This document shows, one piece after another, positions 12,333 to 24,741 of a stretch of DNA of 64,000 nucleotides; the first letter of the stretch is position 1; each line of letters opens with the position of its first letter. The notes beneath the pieces are model-generated. The model saw only the letters and a list, made by a program, of their open reading frames with translations. It did not search any database and had not been told where the DNA came from. The translations under genes and the position numbers were made by a program. This stretch comes from Parapristionchus giblindavisi (Eukaryota; Nematoda; Chromadorea; Rhabditida; Diplogasteridae). The stretch spans positions 1 through 64,000 of the forward strand of contig CALSFV010000095.1 of NCBI GenBank assembly GCA_943737045.1, in the 5' to 3' direction.

Positions 12333-13321
12333 ATCACCTCTATTCTCTCATATCTTCCCTTACTCTTTCATTCTTTTTCTTCTCTTCTTTCTATATCCAT
12401 ATCCAGTTCTTCTTTCTCCTTCTTCTCTTTTCAATCTGATTCATAATGACTGCGACTACGTGGAGACTCACTCAATGAGGGGACAAGGACAGACAGAAAA
12501 GAAAAGAATAAATAGATATTGATGTTGATTGTAATTGTATTCATGGATTGATTACTGAAGGGATAGAGTATAAGAGATAGGAGTGTATATGAAGAGTCGT
12601 CATTCAATGAAGATGAAGAGGAGGAAAATGGAGGTAATGTGGGATACTTCCTTCCGGTTGACGATATCTACCAATATACTCACATATTGACACCCTTCCT
12701 CTCCCTCTCCCTCTACCATCTCTCCTTCTCAACTATTTTCATCTCTCATTTTCATTTCTGCACTTGTTTCTTGTCTGTTCTCTCTCATCTAATATGCCTC
12801 GAGGCAATGTAGTTGGATAATATGTTTGATATATGAATGTATGAGATAGGAATGATAATGTCTTTGTATTCATTTTCATCATGTCTACTATACCCTTTAT
12901 TTGATCTTCTATTCATTCAAGTCTTCAACTATTCCTATTCATTATTAACTGTGATGATATATGAATAGAGTATATACCATAGATGGTCGTGTCAAAACCA
13001 TTTGTTGATCAGTCTTTCCCCCCAGTGTATCCACTTATGGTATATCATCCATATACACTCTATTTATCCATCTCATTTCTTCTTCTTTCTTTCTCTTATT
13101 CTTCATGACATTCTCATACAAACCTTCGTCATCATGTAATCACAACAAAAAGTGGTGAATGCAAGGGGATAGACCTTTCCTCTCCTTCTCCCTCTTGGAT
13201 CTCTCCCTCTTGGATCTCTTCCTCTTTGATTGAAAAGGTAGAGGGAGAGATATTCCTTGTTAATCTTTGAATGCATTCCTTCTTCTTCTTTTACTGGAAG
13301 TATTCTATTCTATCCATCTTC

Positions 13322-13354
13322 CTTCTTCTTCTTCTTCTTCTTCTTCTTCTTCTT

Positions 13355-13384
<30 letters not shown>
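13322..13384. repeat. (CTT)n microsatellite
   Basis: About 20 uninterrupted TTC/CTT triplets on the + strand. Confidence 0.95.
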
Positions 13385-13385
<1 letters not shown>

Positions 13386-14854
13386 TCTCCTCCATGTATT
13401 ATACTCCACGACATAGATATCCCTCTCCCTCTCCCTCACTATTACATTATCTTCTTAATTCTATCTATTATTTTCATTCAATTATTAGTCCCTTGAGAGA
13501 ATATTCAATGACTTTATCTTTATCCTTTATCCCTTTGACCCCTTTTATTCTTATTCCATTACCATCTCTTCTCTCCTTCTTTTCTATAATTCTAGTTCGC
13601 CTTTTATTTGAATTTATACATATGTCTTATACTATTTTACAACAAAGTGTTCATCTCTTCTCCTTTATACCCCCTCCCTCTCCCTCTTCCTCCCCACTCC
13701 TTTATCATTTGTCTTCTTCTTCCTAATACCGCATTCGACAACAGTCACATCTAGACGATACGATTGTAAAGGGGCGGTAGTCTATGAATACCGTATGTCC
13801 TTCCATTTATGAAGAGAGAGAGATAGTCCTAGAGGGAGAATGACCAGACGGATATTCTATCTCTTTCTCTCTCCTTCCATCATCCTCCCCCCCCCCCCTC
13901 TCTCCTCTCCTCTTTCTTCTACTTTCTTCTTCACAGTATTCTGGCCCAAGCCATTTTTCTTCCAAAGCAAGACGAAGGAGAGACCATTGTATTCGAGAGA
14001 GTTTGTATGTTGAGCGGTCGTTCTTGCTTTGAAAGTCATGAGAACGCTGTGTCTTTATCTCTATTCAATCTTAATAACTATTCTCTTCCTCCATTTCACA
14101 GTATACCGCCAGTATATTTCCATTCAGTCACACACAATTGCAGCATATGGTCTTATCTCCCTTCCCCCCTCTCTCCCTCTCCCTCTTCATCTCTCTCCCT
14201 CTCCTTATTTGTAACATTGTCATATCGAAATAGAAGCATCTATCAAGATGTATAAATATGAATGGGACAATGGAATGAAAATGAGAAGATTGAAAGGAAG
14301 AAGAATAAAGATATAGTCTATTTGTTATATTGTATAATAGATAGTATGATATACTTGTTCATTTACTATCACTCTATCCATCATCTTCATTCAATTCATT
14401 CATCCTATATCTCTTCTTCCTCTTCTTCTTCTTCTCTACACTTACTTCTACTTCTCTTCTCTCTAATTTGCATAATTGTTATAGGATGGGCTTGAAAGGG
14501 GAGTATTTGTCTCACTCTTCTTCTATCTATAAACTCACTCCCAAGGTAAGAGGAAGAGGGAGAGGGAGAGGAAGAGGAAGAGGGAGAGGAAGAGGAAGAG
14601 GGAGAGGTGTCACAAATGTAGTATTCGTCTATATGATACATAGTTAGTCTATGGTCAATTTGTGGATATTAGTCATTCAATATCTCTCCCTCTCCCTCTA
14701 GGACTCTCTCCCTCTCCCTATGTTCATCTCTATCTATTCATTCATCTAATAGACACAATAATGTTCCTTCTTCTTTTCTATGGCGGTCCTTCTCTTATTC
14801 TCTGTCCTCCTATGACAATCTACCGTATTGTTTGAACACCGGTGCCATCCCTCT

Positions 14855-15010
14855 CTTCCTCCCTCTCCCTCTCCCTCTCCCTCTCCCTCTCCCTCTCCCT
14901 CTCCCTCTCCCTCTCCCTCTCCTTCCTCCCTCTTCCTCCCTCTCCCTCTCCCTCTCCCTCTCCTTCCTCCCTCTTCCTCCCTCTCCCTCTCCTTCCTCCC
15001 TCTCCTCCTC
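14855..15010. repeat. (CTCCCT)n hexamer tract
   Basis: A run of CTCCCT hexamers, interrupted by TTCCTCCCTC variants. The same hexamer recurs in shorter blocks through the window (for example 19400-19460 and, on the other strand, 20885-20955). Confidence 0.95.
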
Positions 15011-15516
15011 CTCTATATCCATGTGATTGAACCAATTTGACACTGGTCACTTCATCCCCTCTTGTACTATTATATAATAATATACGACTGTATGAGGTAC
15101 AATCCAATATTGTAAACTGATTGTTTAATACTAAATGTATCCATTGTGAGTGAGTCTACACACTTCATTAACTATCTCTCACATCTTATTTCTTATCAAC
15201 CATTGTTATCACAAAAACATCTTTTTTTTCTGATTTTTCCGACATCCATAAATCGTTAATAAGTTGTATTTCTGTGTTAAGAATATTGAAATAAGTTGTG
15301 TTGCGTACTTCTGAACTACTGTACATCCGAAGTTATATTATACGACATTATATAATTTGGGATATGCATTTTTTACCGGAAACGAGCAGATATGGTATGA
15401 CCCATGTTTATGAAGTTGTGAATTGAATTGATGCAACTACATATAGTAGTGGTAAGTACAGTTATTCTTTCCCCATACTGGAATGTTCAGTCCAATCAGA
15501 TTCTCTCATATATACA

Positions 15517-15765
15517 CTAATCAAACAGATGAAATAAGCAACTATTTTCACAATTTTTGTGATTTCGCAACGAGATCTTTGTGAGGAAACTTCCACTCAT
15601 GTAGATTAGATTTGTGCAATTTGTTGCTCTTTTTTCTAGAGAATGAATTATTTTAAAACAAACCATGGAATCTCGCAGGCATTGTAATGAATGATAGAGT
15701 GATTGATACTGTAGACAGAGGGGCCTATCATTCTTATCACTTATTATTGTTTTATTAACTAGCAA
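15517..15765 (-). pseudogene. Possible LINE reverse-transcriptase fragment
   Basis: The 82-residue minus-strand frame contains RPLCLQYQSLYHSL followed by MVCFKIIHS. This resembles the 'R...L.L.SL..RR...D...FKIIHG' segment near the C-terminus of jockey/CR1-like reverse transcriptases. It is isolated, with no neighbouring RT motifs. It could be a chance match, though it would fit the LINE tail at 2116-2370. Confidence 0.3.
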
Positions 15766-16698
15766 TTGTGAAGAATAGTACTCTTCTCCCCTTTCTATCT
15801 CTTTAACACTTGCTTATTCTACCTCTTCACACGGTTATTCTTTCCTCTTCTCCCTCTCCCCTCTCCTCTTCTTCCTCCTCTCTCTTCCTCTCCATTCTAA
15901 GAGGTAGAAGTATATAAGTCGTTTACTTATACTTCATGTGAACATTGTACATTTTTGAATTCTTCTTCTTTCTTCGTCAAGTATGGCGAGGACTCTTTCC
16001 ATTCCCTTTCCACTTTTCCCCCTCTCTCTCTACCTCTACCTCTCCCCCTACCTCTCCCTCTTCTCCCTCTCCCTCTTCTCTCCATCTCTCCCTCTAGGAT
16101 GTACTTCTCACCTCATCGTCTATCTCTTCCTTTCCTTCTTCCGTTCATCTTTATTCTATTCAATCTCCTCTTCCATATCGTTCATTCTGATTCTATTTCA
16201 CTCTATTCAATCTATCACATATCCTTACTCTCCCTGTATTTTCATCATCCTCATTATCATTTCTTCTATCTTCTTTCCGTTAGCGCATATCGTCAAGAGT
16301 CTCCATTTGTTTCATCTTGAGATCATCATCCAGATGGTCTTCCTTTATCCATCCAGCCTCTCCCTCTCCCTCTCCCTCTCCCTCTCCCTCTCCCTCTCCC
16401 TCTTTCTCTCTCCATATACTATTACTTCATACTCTCATTCCTCACTTCTCTACTCTAAGATGCAAGGCGTTCGATCATTTCACTTGCTTATTCTCTTTCC
16501 ATCCATTGAGAATGACCAATTACCTCCCTCTCCCTCTCCCTCTCCTCTCCTCTCCTCTCCTCCATCGCTTCACCTCTTATGATCCTTCATCTCAGGTGTG
16601 ATCATTGAAGCATGTTCATCGTTGTCTCTTCTCATCTTCAATAGACCTCAGACCATTCAGTCGATAGACAGAATATCTATTCTAATCAATCAATAATC

Positions 16699-19566
16699 AT
16701 GATCATACGGACAATTACCGTACTCATTCTGAGTTCATTTCTAACTACCATCTATGCTGGTATGTTCATATACCACTCTATTGTTATTATGAATCACTCA
16801 TGTTATGTCTTTTGGTTTAGGCTTGTGTGGAAAATATATTTCGGGAAAATCGAAAACCTTTTTCCGATCTAAAATACCGGGAAAAATCGTAAAAACCGGA
16901 AAAATTTCTATAAACTCATTTTCTTCTGCTTTATCCAACAATTAGTTTCGGAAACGATCAAAGCGAACATAGTAATGATTAAAAGTGACAAATAAAAGAT
17001 TATGATCATCCAAACACATATAAACGAACAATTTGAAGCTTAGAATTCGAATGTTCACGTTAAGGAACAACAACGATAAATATGTGATTGTTGATTATTA
17101 TTAGCGCATCATGGGTCAAACTATGGCCGGTCAGATAAAAAGATTTTAAAATCTTCAAATGTTCTTTTTAATATGTTTTTTTAAACTTTGTACGGCATTT
17201 AATTTTTCCTGTTTTCCGGTTTTATTTCGGAAAATTTTCCTTAAAAGGGTCGGAAATACTGTTACTACCACAATACTGTTCCTATTATGGTTACTGTATA
17301 TGTGGAATACTACAATACTGCTGAATGAATGAATGAAATGTTATAGATTACACAGATGAATTGCGTATTCACGAGCAGGCTCCCTTAGGAACTCGAATGA
17401 CTCCAAGTATTGAATTGAAAAGGAAATTGGATAAGTATACCAACTGTTATGGTAGACTTGATTGTGATGTACCATGGATTGAATATAGGTATGCACTATC
17501 ATCCATTTATTTATTTACTCATTGATTATAGGGAAGCCACTAACGATTTCGTCACGACACAATCACTCAATTATGTCAATCTCAATACACGTGAACAAAT
17601 GCAGGGAGAATTGACAATGTAAGTTGATCTTTGATCTTTCCATTGATCTTTGATCTCTTATAAGGATGTGTCCGGGTGGTAAAATGGATCATCTTGTATT
17701 CTCTGTTCATCTCACTAAAGAGAATAGGTAAGAAATATTTCATAATATTATTATTGATTTACCAAATGAATTTACTGTAGATACATAGAGTTATGGGGGT
17801 GGATACTGTAGTATGTATGACTAGTCTGTATCTTCTTTCGTTTATTGTGATAGTAAGACTACTACAGTTACTTCTTCTTTTCCTATCCAATCTCCCAATC
17901 TCCTTTCTATCCTCTATATTCCTACTCATTCCTCCCCTTTTCCCTCTTCCTCTCGGTTGTCCCTCTCTACCTCTTCCCTGTCCACTACTGCTATTCAAAA
18001 CACTCCAAATAGTCTTCTAGAGGGAGAGGTAGAGACCTCTTAGGAAGCAAACTTTGCCACCTAAGCGGAATAATTATATTTGCTACTTGTTGTATCTCCT
18101 TCATTCCTCTATCTCTTTTCTCCCTCTCTACTTCTTTTCATCTTATATTCCTTTCTCACTTACTTTTTCCTCTTCCTTAAACTTCTCTCTTCTCTTCTTT
18201 CTTTTCTTGCAAGGAAATCAGTTCAGTCACCCTTCTTCTATATTGAGAAGAAGGAGAGGGAGAGGATAAATGAAGTAGAAGGGAAATATGAGTGAGAAGA
18301 GTATGAAAGAGATAGATGATGATACTCTATGATACAATACATATATAATAAGTTGTATTTAGACATGCTCCATCATTCAAATATCCATCACAAGAGATAT
18401 ATGTTCCCATTGGTACGAATGTTGGTGGACAAATCACTCAATTGGAGGTTAATCTTTGATCTTTGAACTCTGATGAATACTGTATCTACCGTATCCCTCT
18501 ATCTATTCATTCATTTCTTAGGTAACAGATCATGATGCAGTGATCTATAATTCTCAACGAACTCTATCATTCAAATCAATTCATCCTCTATTTACTATAT
18601 TCAATGATGGTACTATTACTCTCAAACAGACTATTCATCCCAATCAAGCATATAAACCTATCCATGTACAGGTACCGTATCCTTAGAGTATATAATAAGT
18701 TAGTTATCGATTGATTCTTCAGGTGGTAGCAGTTGACTACGGTAGCCCTCAACGACATTCGGAGATGAATCTAACCATTATTCCTGTTACTGTATCGCGT
18801 AAGCGATATTGATTATTTGATGAAGTTTATTGATTGATTTTTCAGAAGTACGTAATCTACATGTAAATGTGGCATCCGATCGATATCAAATATTTGAATG
18901 GGAAGCACCGGAGTACGGTATCCCGGATAAATATCGATTATTGATTAAGAAAGGAGAACAGATATTGGCTGATGAAGAAGTAGATGCTAAATCAACTAGA
19001 ATACTTACTAGAGTAAGTAATTTAATGTCTTTGTTGTTAGATAATATTATTGATACATGATATTATTTAATTGGAAAGAAATGATTATCATTGTATGGGA
19101 AATAGTTAGTGATCTATTTATCAATTACGTAATCTATTGATAAGAAGAAGTATTATCATTATAAAGGCAATTGATATGAGAAAAAGATGTAGACGATGGT
19201 GAAGGGGATAGATAATCTTTATATTATATTTCCCTATTCTCTATATTCTTTCATGATATCTACATAGTCTTATCTTTCTCTTTCTTTTCATGGATTCAGA
19301 TTAGATATCATTCTTTGTATACAGATTAAATAGATAGAAAGAACATGAAACATTATGAGTCATATGTTTTCTAATCCCCGTCCTAACGACCTCATCTCTC
19401 CCCCTCCCTCTCCCTCTCCCTCTCCCCCTCCCTCTCCCTCTCCCTCTCCCCCTCCCTCTCCCCCTCCCTCTCTATCCATATTGTGGGATATCATTGACAC
19501 CTCGACTTATGATGTAATTGGATAAGGATACATGGATAGGTCTCTCGTCAGGTCATTTCTCTCCCT

Positions 19567-19600
<34 letters not shown>

Positions 19601-22600
19601 CCAGCTGGATGAAGAGAGAGAGGGAGAGGGAGAGATTGAGATGAATTGACCATTTCATCCCCATCTCTTTATTTTATAGTCTTCATCTTTTGATATAACT
19701 GTGTGAAGGAAAACATATTACATGAGAGACACAAATGTCGTGAGAATTGAATGATTGTGGGGTATACTGTATAGATGATAGATCAGATGATATACGGTAT
19801 CAATCAATCAATAATATAATTGATATTGAAGGTGAAGATAGGTCGTGGATGGGATGTGACATATTCGGTATCATCAGTCTCAATATCTGGAGAGACAAAT
19901 AGTCCAAAGGAACGATTTACTCTACTACATAATAGTAAGTAATCAATATAATAATGAATGTCTATTATAATAAATCGATATGATCTCCTTTATCATTCAT
20001 AATCTTCTTCATCATTCAATATATCACAATTATATATAATATAGTATGATTCTCCTTTGGTGAATATGATTCGAAAGAGATCGTAGGAACTCCATGGACT
20101 CTCTGTGTTTACAGTCATGAAAGAATAATCTGATGATCTGTATAATAGTAATAGATTCATTCATCTTCCCATCAATTGTTCAATAGAACAAATGCGAAAA
20201 TGACTGATTTAGAAGATCTCCTTAATACATCTATAAATAGTATTGATTTCAGAAGTAGAATGTATGGGTGATTGTGGTAATGGAGGTCTTCCTCTATGTT
20301 ATTATGGGCCATTGAATACACTTCAACAATATATTCATTCTAATGGACTGAAACATTGTCAATGTTATCCTGGATATATTGGTATCGAATGTACACAAAC
20401 AGGTATCTTTCTATCTATCTATATCTGTATGATACCAATGAAATGATGAAGATTAATCTATTTGATTACTGTATCATGTACATTCATCCATATGATGCAT
20501 AGATTTTCGGAACCGTCGCCGTTTATTTTATATAGTGGGTCAATTCTCGAAATAGGGTGGGTTTATTCACAAAATTCGTTATTTTCGCTTAAAAATAGTC
20601 ATTTTTATCTTCCTTTCGCATCAAGTGGCCTAAAATGGGCCTTATATGGTGGGTCAATCCTCGCATTGCGAGGGTATGAAAATGTATGATATGATGGATA
20701 GATCATTGTGAGTATACTGTATGTTAACGGTTGACCTCCTTCTCTTTCTTCCTCTTCCTCTTCCTCTATTATGCTTCTCCTCATCCTTCATATAATTAAG
20801 ATATTGAAGATAGAAGGAAGAAGAGGCGGTATCCTCCCTTAGATAGAACACTATGTAATGGGTTTACTCTAGAAGACAGACGGAAGGAGAGGGAGAGGGA
20901 GAGGGAGAAGGAGAGGGAGAGGGAGAGGGAGAAGGAGAGGGAGAGGGAGAGGAAGGATGGGAACACTGTATCTAAGAGGGGAAGGAAGAATCTCAATTAA
21001 TGTCTTCCGTTCATCTAAAAGAGAATATGAAAGGTATGAGAGTGAATGATTGATATATAGAGGAAGTACCAATTGATATAATGGAATGAGATATAATAGA
21101 TAACAATAACAAATTGATCAATATTATGTTCTAGAATCATGTTCATCAGAGAAGAAAATTGATACATATGGTGGATTAGACTGGCCAGAAGTACGAGTGA
21201 ATATTACTGCACGATTGAGATGTCCCTACAATTCAGATGATCATCATGTCAGTCAGATACACAACAAATCGGGGGCATAGCTCACAAGGAGTCTCTTTCA
21301 GCTTAAGGTGGCGAAAAGTGACGATTTATAGCTCATTTGAAAGCCCTTTCTCTGTAGAATAAGAACGTATATTTAAAAAATCCGAAACGGCTCTGTACAT
21401 GGATTTTAAAAAAATCCAAAGTTTGAACAATTTCTGCCTTGAAATTCCTGTGTAATGGCAGTTGAATTGCCGTACAATGATGGGCTACTTCTCCGCGCTC
21501 TCCCTCCGAGCTAGTGGTAGCGCAGTGGTAAAGATGTCGCTTACAATTTTTGCGCTGCGGGTTCGATCCCCACCGATGCGACATGTTTTGCCATTTTTAC
21601 ACTTGTTTTTTATGATCTTTTTTTAAAAATCATACATAACACAATATAATGTTATGTTATGTAATGTTATGCATAGGAAATAGCATAAAGAATATGAAAA
21701 AAAAGGAGGAAAAAAGAAACTTGAAAGATCCTGAAGAATGTATAGCTAAGCAATTGATTGGAGGGGGAAAGAAAGAAGAGTAGATCAGATTATAGATTTA
21801 TTGCTTGACTTATTCGTTTATTTTTCGAATCTTTGAGTGTTGTTCTTTGTTTCATCGAGAGATTTCTGAAATACGTTGAATCTTTCAATCAACACTGACA
21901 AACTTTCAGACAGATTGGATGCATGGATCAGTGAGAATGAAAAAAAATGAAAAAAAATTTTTAATCATAAAAAGACAAGTGAAAAATCGGGCAAAAATTG
22001 TCGCAGCGGTAGGGATCGAACCCGCAGTGCAAAAATTGTAAGCGACATCTTTACCACTGCGCTACCACTAGCTCGGAAAGAGAGCGCGGAGAAGTAACCC
22101 ATCATTGTACGGCAATTCATCTGCCATTATACAGGAATTTCAAGGCAGAAATTGCTCAAACTTTGGATTTTTTAAAATCTATGTACAGAGCCGTTTCGGA
22201 TTTTTTAAACATACATTCTTATTCTACAGAGAAAGGGCTTTCAAATAAGCTATAAATCGTCAATTTTCGCCACCTTAAGCTGAAAGAGACTCCTTGTCAG
22301 TGGTAGAGCGCTCGCTTAGCATGCGAGAGGGCTGGGGTTCAATTCCCCATGCCTCCAGTAATCTTTTGCCGATTTTTACAATGGGTATTTTCAGATGACT
22401 CGAGCTTGTGAATGGGATGCGATGGAGAATCGAGCAGTATGGGGCAAGGTTGTCGGACATGATAAGTGTATCACTCAGGTATCTACCCATATTGTTATAA
22501 TCATATTCCTAATCTTTCTAGTTTATATAGACTAAAGATAAGTTATTCAGTTGTCAATATTGACTCATCTTGGAATGTTGGCTACATATGCATCCAAAGC

Positions 22601-24681
22601 ACAACAAATATCTCCTCTTATCACTGTCAATAACTTCATTAAGAACTTTCTCAATGTTCCTTCATTTGCTAGTAGTGGACCTGCTCATTTTGATCAAAAG
22701 GTACTCATTTATATTGAACCCATATTGATTTATCAATTTATATTCATTGATCTTTAGATTGCTCAACACATTGTGATGGTTCTAGAGACGGCTCTCAGAA
22801 TAAACTTTTCTCACATTCGAGGAAACACTACTGATATTAAGGTATTGATTGATATAAGTGAAAGATCAAAGATCAATCTTATTATAGAGACAATTGCTTT
22901 CATCTATTTCATCACTTTCCACTCGTCTTCCCGTCCCATTTATTCTTCATGCCGAAACCCATCCATATCTATCATATAATGTACTCAATTGGGTAGCTGA
23001 CACCGAAAATTTCCGTACGGGAGTCGGTGCGTCTTGTTATATACAGGTACTGTAACTATCGCCCATAGGTGGGCGCGTGAAAACGAATATTTTTTGCGCA
23101 CAGCCTTGCCTTCCCATGGGGGAACTTGCGCATAGCCTTGCCTCGCGAAAATCGGGAAATTTCCAGTCGAATTCGTCAACAAATAGCCATGCGCACAGCC
23201 GTGCCTTACCCTTCCCCGGTTTTCGCACAGCCTTTCCCCCAGCGTGCCCACCTATGCTATCGCCCAATATCAATTGATTATGGAATGAGAATTTTAGTTG
23301 CCAATTATTGCTGATGATAATGTAATGAGAGCAGTGTGTATGGGTAATGGAACACTTGTCGAGACAATCAATACAAGGTATACTGTAGTCTTATAAGATA
23401 TCGATTGATTATCTTCCCATTCAGAAATCCTATCCTTATGATGAATGTTGATAAACCTGATACACTTGTATTCAATAAGATAACATTTGGATTAAAAACA
23501 TTCAATTCGAGTGAGAACTATACATGTGTATATTATGATGAGATTGGTAAGTAGATCAATTTACTAATTCACATTCATTCATTGATTATTTTTAGAGAAA
23601 GCGTGGTCAACTCGTGGAATTCGTCGTATTTCTCAATCTAAATCAGGTTTTGTTGAATGTGAAACAACTCATCTCAGTACTTTCTCACTATTACCTGTAA
23701 GTTAATACCATAATCTATGGGTACCGTAATCAATATTCTCTTGAGGAATCATCATTCTCTTCATCATCTTCTCTTCTTCATGACTTTGCTCTTGTTCTAC
23801 CTACAGTAACCTCATTCCTTGCCATTGTCTGTTCTGTCTTTCTCCTCTTTCTCGCAGCCATTCAAAGGTACGGTAGATATCGTTTGTATCATCTATGGTA
23901 TACTGTATTTCAGAGGACCATCAATCGATTATCCACTCTTGCTATTCCTATTCCTTGTATTCATCATACACTCATTACATCTCCTTACACTTCTTGCTCC
24001 ACAAGTACGATATCGATCAATACTTACCGTAATCTAATCATTTATCAATTCCAGTTGGGAGATCCATTCCTTCAATCGCCTACTCTCCATCTAGTCTATC
24101 AATTTTGTGTGATATCGGTGTGTGCGCTAGTTATGCTTCTAGCTCAGTCTATTAATACTGTAATTATGTCATTCAAGTGAGTACTGTAACTAGTATTATC
24201 GATTGATTGAGATTATAATTCAGATCGAATGACAAACCTGAGCCTCCACTTTGTTCTACATTCTGCAGTACATTCATTATTGGATTAGGTTATTATTCCA
24301 TAATCGATTATTTTGTTCTAATCTTTACTGATTACAGTAATCCCTGCATTGTTAACATCGACAACGTACTTCTTCGCTCAACAGAATAGACATGAATTAA
24401 CTAGGTCAGTATTAATATTAGTTCGTTTAGAATATGTGTTGATTGTATAAATTGATGATATATTAACCATATTGATAATTTAGAATTCTTACTCGACTTG
24501 ATTGGATCTTCATTCTTAACTTTCTTTCTCCATGTATTCTATTCACTACCATTACTATTCTATTTTGTTTATCTTCATTGAAAGCATCACATAGTGTGAG
24601 TGTGATTCATTCATTTATTCATATTATTTGTTGGTCTTATGGAGTATTGATTAGAATAACTATTTGAAAGCATAATTATTC

Positions 24682-24741
<60 letters not shown>

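Larger units (their letters stand above)
12333..16698. other. Gene-poor, pyrimidine-tract-rich spacer
   Basis: About 4.4 kb without a supported gene. It holds a (CTT)n microsatellite at 13322-13384, a C-run at 13887-13898, GGGAGA/GGAAGA tracts at 14540-14610, a (CTCCCT)n tract at about 14855-15010 and further CTCCCT blocks near 16020-16090 and 16360-16410. The long frames over these tracts are simple-repeat translations. Confidence 0.6.

Noticed and set aside
14810..15107. Arg/Glu- or Ser/Pro-rich small proteins over CTCCCT tracts
   Set aside because: Simple hexamer repeat translated in every frame.
16826..17275. hAT-like insertion in the first GPCR intron
   Set aside because: Both sides show CGGAAAA/CCGGAAAA-type sequence in loosely inverted order, but ends and a duplication could not be fixed.
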